A stretch of 64,000 nt of DNA from Amia ocellicauda (GCF_036373705.1 NC_089850.1:20629256-20693255); one strand, 5' to 3'. Shown: positions 1 to 13,145, counted from the stretch's first letter. Notes: generated by a model from the letters alone, not told the origin. Made by a program: numbers and translations.

Positions 1-442
1 ATTCCAACTGCAGTTTTCTTTTTCTTTTTTTTTTTTTTAGCTGTAGACAGGAATAGAAATAACTTTTTTTCCTTTTTGAAAAATTCCCGGCTGTTTTTTA
101 GTTTTGTGTTCTAACTGGACTGTGGAGTGGCTGTGTGTGCCAGACCTTATAGCCTTGCCCTGTACACTTGACCTGCCTTGTTTCGAATCACTCCTATTAG
201 GGTATTAGATTACATTATTACCTTTGATTTGTGTTTCTTCAGTCGGTGACTAATCCAACTCCATCTCTTCTACCTCACAAGGAGAGGAAAAACTAACAAA
301 ATAAAAGGGAATTATTTTAACTGCAGGAGAGAGTGCATGTTCCTTCCAGCATGTGGCAATTAAATGTCCCAGGCATGTTGTCTGAGATGAAGGGCTGGGT
401 TCAGGTGTCACAGTACCAGCCTGCCTCTCTCTCTGTTTCTAG
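1..442 (+). other. ROCK2 intron (partial)
   Basis: Sequence upstream of the first recognisable exon, ending in a CT-rich tract and an AG acceptor at 441-442. No coding segment is recognisable in it. A T-rich run at 18-38 ending in TTAG could suggest another acceptor near 40, but no conserved reading frame follows. Confidence 0.6.
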
Positions 443-3400
443 GGAACGTCAGGACGCCGACGGGCAGATGAAGGAACTCCAGGATCAGCTCGAAGCAGAG
501 CAGTATTTTTCGGTACACTTTCCCCCTCTCTCGAATTTTCTTCAGCTTCTGATGTTCCCTCCCTTCTGTCTGAAGGCACTGTTGAGCAGGCTGTGGTGCT
601 GAGCTGTGTTGTATTGCCTGTGTCTTGCAGACCCTGTATAAGACGCAGGTACGGGAGCTCAAGGAAGAATACGAAGAGAAGAACAAACTGTGCAAAGATA
701 TGCAGCAGAAACTGCAAGAGCTCCAGGATGAGAGGTAACCACGACGAACAGTTTGAACTGAACTGTTGTATTATTTCTGGGTTTGATTCAGTGTCAGAGA
801 ATGGACTCTGTCTCTCTCTCTGTGGCGGTGTGTATGACCCTTTGTGTGTGACCTCCTCAGGGACTCACTGGCTGCCCAGCTGGAGATCACACTGACCAAG
901 GCGGACTCTGAGCAGCTGGCGCGCTCCATAGCCGAGGAGCAGTACTCCGACCTGGAGAAGGAGAAGATCATGAAGGAGCTGGAGATCAAGGAGATGATGG
1001 CCAGGCACAAGCAGGAGCTGGCGGAGAAGGACGCCACCATAGGATCGGTGAGGGAGCAGGCCGCTTCTGTGTTGTTGTGCTGGCCGAGATTTGTAGAGAA
1101 TTATATATGGGATATGAAGTCAACCGTTAGATTTGACATCTCTAGTCATATCACTTAGAGACTTCACTTCCCATAATCCATTGCAGAATAGATCTGTCTG
1201 GCATGAGTGTCTGAGAGAGATTTGGCAGTGGTGGAGAAATTACGGTAGGTAATTTTGTGTAGAAATCTATTGGTTAACTACCTAGTGGCTTATGCCCTGT
1301 TTGCCAAACATAAGCAGCGCGACAAAGGGGAGTGATTGTTGTTGTTGTTGCTTGATTTGTAAAATGGCTGAAAGAATGTTTAAAATTTGTTTTTAACAAC
1401 TGAATCTTTGCTAATAGTTTTCACATTGTGGTTACTTCCGTCTTCCATTCATAATTCAAAGTGTCTGTATGTATGGCATTAACAGGCAGTGAGTTGAGTC
1501 ATTTTGAAACTCTAGTGATTGACAGGCATGGATAACTGCTGTCCTGCACTGGGTAACGCACTGTACAGGTTGTTCTATACTGAGAGGAAACCAGCATTGT
1601 TTTATTGTTAACCAGTATTGGCTCTGGGATCACTGGAATAGACCGCTGTACAGAGCCATGCACTGCCCATGAGTATCACTGGCTCAGATCTGGGCAAAGA
1701 TATGCCGATTAAAACATCCCGCTGTCTGTGCCTGTCACACAGAATGGAGTATGAGATGGTGCAGCAGCCACTCTAGATCAGAACAATGATGCTTTTGACA
1801 CTTTTCAGTGGATTCCATGAAAAATGTAACGAGACCGTTCACTGAGTGCGTCACTGCACATTCTGTATGCTTCCACAAAGGTGTGAGGAAGAGGCTGTGT
1901 TTATTTATTTTGAGTTTTCACTCGCAACTGCTTTTTCTATTCCTCTCTTTATTTCATTGTCATTCTTGTTCTTTCTCTGTCTGTAGCTGGAGGAAGCAAA
2001 CAGGACGTTAACCAGCGATGTGGCGAATCTGGCCAATGAGAAGGAAGAGATAAACAACAAGATGAAAGAAGTCCAGGAACGTGAGTGGGCCTTTCTTTCA
2101 GTGACTTTTAAAATTATTTTTATTTGTCTGTTTGTGTTCATTTTATTTCCTTCAAAGTAAACTAAACCTGAGCCCACTGTTTTTCTGAGACAGAACTACA
2201 GCAGTCTATGGAGGAAGAGCAGGCCATGGCAATGACCAAGGCTCAGTTTGAGAAGCAGCTGCAGAGCGAGAGGACACTAAAGACACAGGTGCCCACTGCT
2301 GTTTATTACTCCATGAGGACCGGCAAGCTCAGCCTGTTTACTGGGCCTAACATTGAGGACAGGGAAAGAGTCCAAAGCCTGTGGTTTAGGCTTTAAATAC
2401 TAATCATAGAGGAGTATTCCTGTAAAAAGCAAATATCTGTAAAGCTAACGATTGTGGTCTGCTATTGTAGACCTAAAATGTATCAATTCCTGAGAGAGGA
2501 CATTAACAACAGATTAGACCTGTTGATTGGTTTCTGTGAGGAGCTGTGACAGAGGTTTGGAGGCTTTACTGTGAGTTTCATCAAAACAAAAATCAGACCT
2601 TAGAAGTCACAGTCTAATCAAAGACTCTGTGTCCCCGCTGTGTCCGTGTCCCTCTGACTGTGTCCGTTTCCTCTCTCTGTGTCCCGCAGGCCGTCAACAA
2701 GCTGGCGGAGATCATGAACCGCAAAGAGGTGCGGGGCGGGGGCAGCCGGCGTGGGAACGACACAGACGTACGCAGGAAGGAGAAGGAGAACCGCAAGCTG
2801 CAACTGGAGCTGCGCTCTGAGAGGGAGAAGCTGAACAGCACCATCATCAAGTACCAGCGGGAGATCAACGACATGCAGGCGGTAAGGAGGCTGGCAGGGA
2901 CGGAGAGCCAGGACATGCAGGCGATTGTTAGCCTGTTTTGATTAACTTTAGATCCCAGCAGAGGCAGACCTTGGTGTTGTGCTTTCAAATAGGAACAGGC
3001 AGTTTATTTTTCAAACCCCTAACAGAGGCCATTACACTGCCTTGTTGTGCCTGTGTGTTTATAATGTGGTCGTGACTGTTTCTGTCCCCAGCTGATCGCC
3101 GATGAGAGCCAGGTGCGCATCGAGCTGCAGATGGCCCTGGACAGTAAGGAGAGCGACATCGAGCAGCTCCGCTCGCTGCTCAACTCCATGAACGCTCACA
3201 GCCTGGACACCAGCAGCATCGGCAGCGGGCCGGACTTCGACACAGACGAGTCCTTCCCCGGTAACACCGCCTGCCCCGGCCTCCCCTCTCTCTCGTCTCA
3301 CCATTTTCAATATGTTTTTGGTTTTGTTGTTTTCCTGGAGGGTATACCGAATCCTGATGTTGTCCTTCACTGTGGGTCGCAAATTATAAACTTGTAGCAA

Positions 3401-6400
3401 TTGTGATTTTATTATTATTGTTGGAATGTTGCCTCCAACAATAAAAGAAACTGCTTTGGGTACAAGTGTGTCATTTGCGATTCAAAGGTCAGAGTTTCCA
3501 TTCTGTCTGGGCCCTTTGTTGTGTGTTTTGTTGTAGGGCATCGCACACAGCTTTTAATCATGTATTTAATATTTGTATTATTCTGTTTTATTTATTAACG
3601 CACCTCTTTGGGTTCTTGCCTGACAAGACAGAGAGAGAAAGAACACGCAAAGCTTTCCCACATGGCTTTCACATTAGTTTTAATTTTGCTGTTTAGTTTG
3701 GCGTGTGATGCACAGAGCCTTGTTTTCATTTGGTTTTGCTAATTTTGACGATGCAGAAAATGTTGAAAGCTTTTGTGGTTCCTCTGTTTAAAGCTTCATC
3801 TCTACCCTCACTTTTTTGTTTTTTATCGATGCAGATAAAAAAAATGCTCCCCATCTTTTGAAATGGGAATTGGGTGGGTTTGTTTTGTGTAGTAATTTTT
3901 GCGTTGACCTGTATTGGCTGACTGTGATTCTTAGATCATTAAGTTACTGCAGCTCTAAGAATGAGCATGATGTGCCGACTGCCCTTCTCTCGTTTGGATC
4001 TCTCCTCAGAGCTTATGCTTCGTCCCTGGCTTGACTTGTGCCTATTTCAGTTTGCTTCACAAGATGGGGAGCACATTTTTCTCTGAGGCAGAAACTTAGT
4101 CAACGTAATGGAATTCACACGTTAAGCTCTCCTGGTGAACGTCCTAATCCAGGCCTGCAGCTCCAGCACCAGTCCTCTCGCCGCTCTGGAGTGTTTCAAG
4201 TCTCCCCCAGCTTTCAGCTTTTTAATACATTTTTTTTGCCACTGCCAAGTTTCTGCCTGAGCTGTTTCATTTAATCTTCTATTCTCCTCTCCCGAGATCA
4301 GTATCTACCTGTGCATTACTTTCCCTTTTCGTTTTTTTTTGTTTTGTTTTCTTCTCTCCCTTTCCACCCCCCCGTGCTGTTGCCCTGCAGTGCGCATCAC
4401 TCAGACCCACACCTCCGAATCCATGTCCTTCACCTACAAGCGCACCTCCGCCTCTGTCAGCATTGGCACTAGGCCCTCCCGATCCTTCGTGCATTTAGAC
4501 TCCGACTCCGACTCTGATGCGGAGGAAGATGCAGAGCCCGAACAGGAAGCTCTGACCTATGACCCGGATGAGCTTGAGAGCACAGGTGACCTGCATGGAC
4601 AGAGAGTGAAGGGGGAGAGCCAGGAACAGCCACCCCACCCAGCCTGGCCTCTTTTCTCCCCCAAACACTGCTAACACTTTTGGAGCTCTGCGCCACACTA
4701 ACCCTTCCCCTGCCGGGCGCGTGCCAGTCTGCTCTAACAGTGTGATGGGAGTGCCCTGAGCGGGGTTCACTAGCACTGGTTGCATGACGGCCCTGTTTCG
4801 TTTATCGTTCAGCTGGTTTGAAAATTTAAAGTCAGTCGCCTTTGCTTGTAGTAGACGGAGTGAAATGGAGTTCAAATTGTGAATGACCTGTAAATAAATT
4901 TATGAAGCCGGGTTTGTCAAACTGGAGATGAATGTGTGTAGCCAGTAGTTTTGTCCTCCAGTTTTGAAATGGACGATTTCACAGCTGATTCTTATTGGGG
5001 CGGAACTGGTCTTTTCAGTGACTGCAGTGGCTTTAAAGTGTTTTTTTTAAGGATCTAAGAAGGAATGAGACAATCCCATGTATCTGTAAAGTGGCTGTGC
5101 TGTAGAGGACTAAAATGCATGCAAGATCAACACTTTTGTGTGTTTTCTGTATTTGCTTGCTGGTAAGAGAGAGTGACAGCACTGTGTTTTTGGACCAGTT
5201 CACACTCACTCTAGTCTTGTCCCTGCACAATATTGCAATTCACACTTGTTGGCACCTTTTCGGGAAATGCACACTTGCTGCTTAGTGTGTGCAAAAATCC
5301 TCTTGGCACCTGGTGATGGTGTGTTACAGCCTTCTGCATTTGGAGGGACGGGCGGCCATGCTGGCTCCGTCCCTGGTTGTCTGAGCTTACAGAAGTGCAA
5401 GCTGAGCCCTTGACCTCTGACCCTCAGGAAACCTCACCAGCTTTTTAGGAGAATAAACAGTAAACATGGCATACAGAGTGTAGTGCTGGGGTTCTGTGGT
5501 GTGTACGCTTGTTGTGTTTCGGTGTTTGTATCGAGGGAAATGAGGGACAGCTCCCTCCCTTGTGCGAGGTTGTACAGCACCAGTAACTGGACCTGTACGT
5601 CCCGGAACACAATACTGATCTCATTTCTTCTCACCCCGCGCTGCAGAAACCCGTCTGGAAGGCTGGCTATCATTACCAGTGAGGAACAACACCAAGAGGT
5701 TCGGGTGGGAGAAAAAGGTGAGAGGAATCGCACTGCTATGACAGGTCACCGAGCATTGTTACATATATACACGTATAAACAGTCCGTGCTCTATTCCCCT
5801 ATTAGTATCTGACCACTGCACCACGCTGTGAAACTCAGCTTTTGACAGTGAAGACTGTGCCTGACGTCTGGGGCACTCTCTCTCTCTACCCTATGGGGTG
5901 AAGGTTAAAACGGGGTGTGGGTGACATGCTGAGATTGAGCGAACCAAATTACACAGGATCCGATAAGCAGTTGTAGTGTAGGGTTTATACAGTAATTTAT
6001 TTGTCACTGAAGTGCAGCTCAGTACAGGTTTTAAAGATCTCTTTAGCTGTACAGCAAGACTGCAATAATGTCTTATTGTTGCCTTTCTTTGTTTTCCTTC
6101 CTCCTTAATAGTATGTTGTGGTGAGCAGTAAGAAGATCCTGTTCTACAACACCGAGCAGGACAAGGAGCACTCTAACCCCTACATGGTGCTAGATATCGA
6201 GTGAGTAGGAAGCTTCCCTACTGTCTCGGCGCTCTCCCAGCAGCCTCTGGGCATCTGTGCTGTGATGGTTTTCATCCGTGTTTTCCAAGTGTATATTGCA
6301 AATGCCTGTTCTTTCAGCTGCCCTTAAAGGGGAAAAGCGTTCATTATCATAAACGTCACCTTTTCCTCCCAGCAAACTGTTCCACGTCAGGCCGGTCACC

Positions 6401-7440
6401 CAGACGGATGTGTACAGAGCCGATGCTAAAGAGATTCCCAGGATATTCCAGGTAGGCCGATTTCATTTCAGTGAACAGCAAGCACAACCCCCAGCGAATA
6501 AACAGTCAAAACCTTTTTCAGTCGGCTTTATTTTCTTGTTGTTCCATTCTTGTTGATTTAGTGAATGTGCACATACAATATTGTCTGAATATTGCTGGCG
6601 CTGGACTAATGCCTCACTGACGTGTTTTCCTGAACTGACCTCGAATTTATGCTGCAGTTCTGAAATATGACCGGGCTTGTGGTCAACAAAACATTTAACC
6701 AAGATGGAGAGATTAGGATTTGGGTTTCTGGTCCTGAGTTAGCCAGGGAAGAGCTGAATCTGTCGAACGGCGAGCTCATACGTGCGTGTACGTTTATTTT
6801 GACGCTGTTTTTTTTTAAATGCAGATCCTGTACGCCAACGAGGGAGAGAGCAAGAAGGATCAAGAGTTCCCCGTGGAGCCACTGCCCATCGGGGAGAAGT
6901 CCAGTTACATCTGCCACAAGGGCCATGAGTTCATCCCCACGCTGTACCACTTCCCCACGGGCTGCGAGGCCTGCACCAAGCCCCTGTGGAACGTGTTCAA
7001 GCCACCCCCTGCCCTGGAGTGCCGCCGCTGCCACATCAAGTGTCACAAGGACCACATGGACAGGAAGGAGGAGGTCATAGCGCCATGCAAGGGTGAGAGG
7101 GAGGGAGAGAGAGGGGTGTAAATGGGATTTTAAAATGTTCTGTACAATTGCTTGGTTGTGTAATATTGGAAACTTGATGAAGTCCCTTTGTTGCTCTCTC
7201 CCTCTACTCCCCTCTCCTGCAGTGAACTACGACATCTCAACGGCGAAGAACCTGCTCCTGCTGGCTATATCCCAAGAGGAGCAGCAGAAGTGGGTGAGTC
7301 GGCTGGTGAAGAAAATCCCCAAGAAGCCGCCGGCGCCGGATCACTTCGCCCGCTCCTCCCCCAGGGCCTCCATGATGGTGCAGCCCAACCAGTCCATGCG
7401 GCGGCCCAGCAGGCAGCTCCCCCCCAACAAACCCAGGTAA
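443..7440 (+). CDS. rock2: ROCK2, Rho-associated coiled-coil kinase 2 (C-terminal part; 5' part lies outside the window)
   Basis: Serine/threonine kinase effector of RhoA that controls actomyosin contraction; this window holds only its regulatory C-terminus. Exons by GT-AG boundaries and continuous frame: 443-512, 631-734, 861-1047, 1987-2080, 2194-2288, 2690-2881, 3092-3260, optional 4391-4585, 5647-5717, 6112-6200, 6373-6451, 6825-7092, 7223-7440. The first seven encode charged heptad coiled coil including the Rho-binding region (for example EKEKIMKELEIKEMMARHK). Exons 5647-6451 give the first PH half (RLEGWLSLPVRNN, SSKKILFY, DKLFHVRPVTQTDVYRA). Exon 6825-7092 carries the C1 domain (HKGHEFIPTLYHFP, CEAC, CRRCHIKCHKDH). 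The last exon completes PH (EEQQKWVSRLVKKIPKK) and ends QLPPNKPR, as in ROCK2 rather than ROCK1. ROCK2 is also favoured over ROCK1 by the neighbouring SLC66A3. The kinase domain is upstream of the window. The terminal TAA (7438-7440) overlaps a strong splice-donor sequence, so the exact C-terminus is uncertain. Confidence 0.95.
1095..1630. repeat. Dispersed repeat, copy 1 (in ROCK2 intron)
   Basis: This intronic stretch shares long matches in the same order with 10036-10490. Shared blocks include GGATATGAAGTCA, CCCATAATCCATTGCAGAAT, ATCTGTCTGGCATG, GTCCTGCACTGG, AACGCACTGTACAGGTTGTTC and AAACCAGCATTGTTTTA. The middle parts differ, so the copies are diverged and carry indels. No terminal repeats or coding capacity are evident, and the family is unknown to me. 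Confidence 0.7.
3261..4390 (+). other. ROCK2 intron before the cassette exon
   Basis: An 1,130-base intron with GT start (GTAACACC) and a CT-rich 3' tract. It contains AT-rich and T-rich unique-looking sequence. Open frames here (for example 3466-3696) have no recognisable domain. Confidence 0.6.
4391..4585 (+). other. rock2: ROCK2 alternative in-frame cassette exon (ROCK2m-type insert)
   Basis: A 195-base open segment with a polypyrimidine tract and CAG acceptor at 4388-4390 and a donor at 4586 (CACAG|GTGACC). Both ends are phase 1, matching the upstream exon end at 3260 and the downstream exon start at 5647, so inclusion adds exactly 65 codons without changing frame. The insert begins VRITQTHTSESMSF, is serine/threonine-rich with basic residues, then has an acidic run (DSDSDSDAEEDAEPEQE). 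It falls between the coiled coil and the PH domain. Mammalian ROCK2 has a muscle-enriched isoform (ROCK2m) with an insert of about 57 residues from an extra exon at this junction; homology is inferred from position and remembered sequence character. Tissue use cannot be read from DNA. Confidence 0.8.
4586..5646 (+). other. ROCK2 intron after the cassette exon
   Basis: A 1,061-base intron ending in CTGCAG before the PH-domain exon at 5647. No coding or repeat feature is recognised. If isoform-specific splicing enhancers exist they should lie here and in the preceding intron, but none is identified. Confidence 0.55.
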
Positions 7441-8700
7441 GCACCCCCACAGGGCAGCCGCATCTCCCCGCACCCTCTCCTCAGTCTGGGCAGTAGAGTT
7501 GAACCTCTACCCAGGGAGAAGTGGGCATTTCTCACCAGCTGCTGCCCAACGCAGATCAAACGAGCAGTCGCTCCCTCTCAGCTGCCAGATGGAGAGCAAG
7601 TCCTGGTGTCCGTAGCGTTTTTGAGTGTTTCATCTTGGTTATCCAGTTTTTATTTATTTCTGTAACTGGAAAAACACTGGTTCTTTTTAGGGGGTTTGTT
7701 TGTTTGTTTTTTACCTCAACTATAAGATAGTCTTCAAACTAATTTCCCAGCTCATCTGAAGTATTCATGCAGTTTACTTATTTTCAGAAGTTAGTTCTTG
7801 CCAGACAACCCCAGTAGACTCATTAGTAAATGGAGTTGATTGTGGCCTAGACTTGCTACACTGAGGGAGCGATGACCCGGACCCTTTTTACTATGTGCAA
7901 TGAGCCAAGGAGATGCTTCAGGGGCGGCATTTGGGTTGGAGGAGGAAGACAAAGCAGGGAATGCTGGGAAAGTCTGTTTGACCAGACACTGATGCTTGGG
8001 AAGGCATAAGTCAGGCATGAGATTGGGGTCGTCCTCTTCCCGGACTTCAGTTTAAAACTCCATTTAAGAGAGGAGACTAACATTCCATTTGACCTTCATT
8101 GCCAGAGCCCCTCTCATTAACTTCCTCCACAAGATTTCACCCTTTTCTCAGATCTAGAACCTAACCACATTTCCACATTTTTGTTGTTGTTTTGTTCTTT
8201 TCTGCTAACTCCTGTAGCACTGGTCCCATGCTTCGAATCATCCTTCACTGACTTTATAAATGTCTTGCAGTAAGTAGTAGGGTGCTCCATTTCTCCTTCC
8301 TTCAGATTGGCATGCCAGCACTAGTACTAACACCACTCTGCATGGTGCCAGGGAGACCGCAACACACACCTGCGTTTCACTCTCCAGCAGGCAGTCCAAA
8401 CTCATGTCATGGCTGACTTATCCACTTTAGATCCATAAACCTTATCCCTTTTTCCTCAAGGCCTGCAGTTATATCGATATTATCTCTGCCGCTGTGGGAG
8501 CTGCGGTGCCCGAGAGACACTCGTGTAAATACAGCGCAGGGGCTGCCAGGGTTTTGTCTTCGTTTTCCCAGGCAGTGTGAATTCGGCACAAGACTCCCGA
8601 GGAAGTGATCACTATATGTTAATTAGGCTTTGCTTCAGCAGAAAACCAAAAAAAAAGATCTCCCAGATTCAGTCAAGTGAGGAATCTTTTTTTTTTTTTT

Positions 8701-8706
8701 TATATA

Positions 8707-8757
<51 letters not shown>

Positions 8758-8770
8758 GTATATATATATG

Positions 8771-8819
<49 letters not shown>

Positions 8820-8822
8820 GTA
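8701..8822. repeat. (TA)n microsatellite with TG interruptions
   Basis: About 120 bases of alternating TA with periodic TATG units, preceded by a T-run. The overlapping tyrosine/isoleucine-rich open frames are repeat artefacts. Confidence 0.95.
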
Positions 8823-10035
8823 GTATGTTGTTTTTGGTGAATGGCTCTCCGCTCCACCTTCCTGTTACAGATTGCTAGATTTGACGCTTAAAGACTGGGA
8901 CTGGTCGTTTGATGATGTTGATGATGACGATGTTTTTGATTTCTGAAGAAGTGAGAAAGGGTAACTGGGTGCTGTGCAGATGCCTGACCGGGTGCGGTGG
9001 TGTTTGAGACAGCATGCTCCTCTCACAGGTGCCTGAACATTTCAGCATGAGGGATAAGAAACCGGAAAAAACAAAAGTAAATTTAAAAATGACCGGTAAG
9101 CATTGTTTATTTTAGGGCACACTTTTTCAATGATAGCCATTACATTTCTGGTCCTAGTGCGATTTCCACACTTCCAACACTGAACACTGGAGGGAGCTGT
9201 AGATGCTGACACTTTCAGGCACCACGTTTGTATTCTTAACAAGGAAATTAGAGCTTAATTAGTTACATCTGTGGCATTTCTCTCTCCCACTGTTCTTTCG
9301 GCTGTTTGATCTTGATAAGCCACTTTTTAATGTGCTGACCACTAGCGAGCTGTCGAGGCCTGCCAGTGTGTTGCCAGCGCTGCTCCAGGTCATTGGCTAA
9401 CCTGCATATTGGCAATGGTGGCATCAGCCTTCTGCCAGCTGCAGTGCATTTAGTCAAGTGTGGACGCTCATGTGCCAGGTCTCCAGGTGTGGGTTATATA
9501 TGTATTTAGTTTGCCAAGGCCAGTTGCACATGCTGTCAAGGTGAGCTCTGGAGCCTCACAGGCCGAGCTGCCTGACAGACCTGTCCAGTCCTGCCTGTGA
9601 GTGGACTGCAGTGGCTTATGTGTCATGTCCAGGTACACAACCATCAGTCCAATTCATAAATAAATACACTTCCCGTCATTTGTGTCAAGGTAAGTAAAGG
9701 TAAAACTGAGAAGCTGTACATCTCTCTTCCTCACGATGCCGATGTGATGCAAAGCTTTACTGCTTTATAGCTGTGTCCTCCAGTCCCAAGGCTCAGGGGT
9801 TGCAGGCCAGTAGTGTCACTCATAGGCACCTATACCATAGGGCAAAATGGGCAAATTTAATGTAGTGGTAGCAAATCTATCTCTTTGCCCCCCCTCATAT
9901 TTTTTGTTACCGATAACTACAAAAATACATTTGAAAACGACATCATGATTATGCAAAAGAAACACAGTTGTAACTAACGTAATTGTGTGATAAATGCTAC
10001 CAATAGCAATAGAATGACTCGATAAGTCGCATTTT

Positions 10036-10490
10036 ACAGAATGACATATTGGATATGAAGTCAGCATTTAGATTTCATGTCTCTAGTCCTCTCACTTAGA
10101 AACTTCAGTTCCCATAATCCATTGCAGAATTGATCTGTCTGGCATGGATTCTCTGAGAGAGATTTCTGTCAGTGGGTTGTCATTTTGAGCAGGGGCGAGT
10201 CTAGAGGTGGGGCCTGGGGTGGCCATAACCCCCCCTGAAATGTGGCTGCCCCCCCAAATCGCGATTGAAACGGAAGTGCGTCGTCAGCACCCCCTGCTAT
10301 TATGATCGAAACACCGTCTTGAACGAAACTCCACCCCATTAAAAGCGTTCAGGACATGCCTCTGATTTTGACCTTCTAGTGATGGAAAGGCAGTGATAAA
10401 TACAGTCCTGCACTGGATAACGCACTGTACAGGTTGTTCGATAGAGTGGAAACCAGCATTGTTTTAATAACCAGCATTGGTATTTGAGAA
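10036..10490. repeat. Dispersed repeat, copy 2
   Basis: Second copy of the repeat at 1095-1630, in the same orientation and with the same order of shared blocks. The middle differs and contains a C-rich segment (10198-10290) absent from copy 1, so it looks like an insertion or a divergent internal part. Confidence 0.7.
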
Positions 10491-11005
10491 TAAACAAACT
10501 ACATGATTCGGTGTCTCAGACAGCATGTTAATTTAGCTACATACCATATATGCATGGACACTGAATTGATAGCAATGCATTTGACTCTTTAAAAGTGCTG
10601 GGTGTGCGACCACAGCAAATAGTGTAGAATTGCAGGGAATTGGCGTTAAAATAGCTTTTTTTTTCTCTATGGGGGAGGAACCCACTGCCTGCTTAAGTTT
10701 GGATTCTGCCCCACCCCACTTTCAAACAAAGTTAGGCATCCATGGTGTCTGTCACAGGTTCACTGACATGCTGTTTATTGCTCATCACAGCCCCCCCCGG
10801 CCCGGAGCTCCCACGGATTAAACAGGAAGACTCCAGTGCCAGAAATCTTATATCTCTCTCTCTGAAATATATATATTAGTGTTTGTGTATATAAATATTG
10901 TACATTTTTTGTTTTGTCATTTTAAATGTGAAGGTTTGCAATAAAACATGCAACACAGCACCACGTAAGGGCGTGGAATTGAGTTTTGTACTTTGCAGGT
11001 GCATG

Positions 11006-11006
<1 letters not shown>

Positions 11007-11042
<36 letters not shown>

Positions 11043-11056
11043 TGTGAGTGTGTGTA
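11007..11056. repeat. (GT)n microsatellite
   Basis: About 25 GT units with a GA-interrupted tail, in the ROCK2 3' region. Confidence 0.95.
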
Positions 11057-12797
11057 TAAACGCCGTTCGCTGCATGTGAAAGAGCAGTAACTGCCTGGGA
11101 GTGTGCACTCGGGAGTGTGCTGGGCTTCGGTGTGAGAACACGACCTGCATGTTTACAGTAGTGGCTGACCACTACTTGGGGCTGATGAGATTTTGTGTGC
11201 GTTTAAAAAGCTTTGCTGTGTAGTGATGTCCAAAATTGCATAGAGAGCAAGATCATTCTGCTCACAGCGTTCCCGTCAGATACAAAGGGGATGCATTATT
11301 GTTCACAGCCTTTTGTGCATCCCTTAGATATCCCAACATTTAAAAACAGTAAAATCATGTTTTTTTCTGCAAAATACTAAAGTGTACTGTTACTTTTAGC
11401 TATGAGTTTTCACTCAAATGAACACTGCTATATTCCTTACACTAGAGTTCTGTAAAAAAAAAAAAGTATTAAGTAAAACTAAGTTCCTTCGTACAGGGTG
11501 CACTTGCTTACTCAAAACCATCAGATCTCCTGTCAGTGCCTTTCTCTTGCCAGGGAGGGTGATTTGATTTTGAGTTTCAAGACAACTTGTATGATTCTAG
11601 GAGAGTCATGGAAATGTTCACACCACACGGGGCCTATTTACCTTGAATGAACAAATACTGCTGCTGCTACTACACAACAAGAAAGGGCTTCATCCTCCAA
11701 TGGAGGTGGCCTCCAGGAGGCCCCCCTGCCCCCGAATGATGGATGAGAACGCCAGTGTGTGGCACCAGAAAACTAACTGTCTTCTCTCTCTGTTTTTCCA
11801 GCTAACTGTCTTTATATGGAAATGCAGTCACTTACAAGGTGGTGGGCGTCTCTGTCACACAAAGACTGAAAACACAACGTACATGGCGTATCCAAAAAAA
11901 AATGCACAAGTGCTTTGTATACATCTACATACATGCCTACATATATATATATAAATGTTTCTATGTATATGTATGTATGTGTGCGACTGTGTGTGTACAC
12001 ATTATTATTTTAGAAAGACCTCTTCCTGTCATGGTTTACAGCACTTTCCTACAGTATAGAATACTAACCTCCAGACGAGAGGGACAGGGGAGCGGCAGGT
12101 GGGACGCGTCTGCCCTCTCCAGTGAGAACCTCAGGTGTGGGGGTGTGGTGCAGACCACTCTGGGGTAAATGAGGTGCATTGGTGACGCGATCATTTTGTA
12201 TTTGGAACAAACAAAAAAAACATTCTACCGCGTCCAAACGGTCGCATCGAGCGTTTTAAGAAAAGGATGGCAATGGCAAAGAACTGCAAAATAGCCTGAT
12301 GCAGGACATTCTCTCAAAACCAGAAGGGAGGATTAAAAAGAATATTGCGACTGGACGCCAAGAACAGCCTTCAAACCTCTGTGCACACGTGGACATGCAG
12401 TCAGCCAACCAACAGCCTGCAACACAATAAAGGAAGAGGGAAGAACTGCAAGTATTGAGCACCAAAACTGTATCATTTTCAAATTGTATTGTATTGTTTT
12501 GTTAAGTTTACTCCGTTAATGCAGCTATGCACTTAAGCGGAAGGCCTGGGTTTCCAGACGCAGGCTATACTGCACGCGCTCACACCTCTGCGGTTTCCAG
12601 CGGCTGCAGCACGTACAGCAGCGAGTCAGAGCTCACCTCCGCCAGGACGCAGACGGTGTGAAATCCAGGTTGCTGTTCACTTTCATGCAATGCCTTAATT
12701 CATACTTGACAAGTGCTTTGCCCTCTCCCAGAAAGTGATGTGTACTGGCGGTCGGACAATTGATGCAAAATGGAGTCAGTGCACTTTATTTTATTTT

Positions 12798-12831
<34 letters not shown>

Positions 12832-13145
12832 AAAATAATACATCACGGTTACATCTTCCTGTCATTGAATGTATACCTGCATAAACTTTTTTTTCTTTTG
12901 GAGACGATGGAGAAAATACTAAGCCGAGCATTGTAAGAAGGAAATTGTACATTTCATATCTAAATTATAATATAAAGGTGTGACTTTATTACTCAGCAGA
13001 GTCAATGAGAAAAACAATGTGTATTGGTTTGATCTTGCTCTCACTAAGTGCTGATTTGTATCTGGCCTTTGGTTTGTGTGTTCTAGAATGTTATTTTATT
13101 ATGCCTAAGAAGAAAGAGAGAGAAGCATTTTGCGACTTATTTTTA

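Noticed and set aside
5483-5812. 109-codon frame across the ROCK2 PH exon
   Set aside because: Wrong frame relative to the conserved PH-domain exon 5647-5717.
8577-8857. Tyr/Ile-rich open frames
   Set aside because: Translations of the TA microsatellite.
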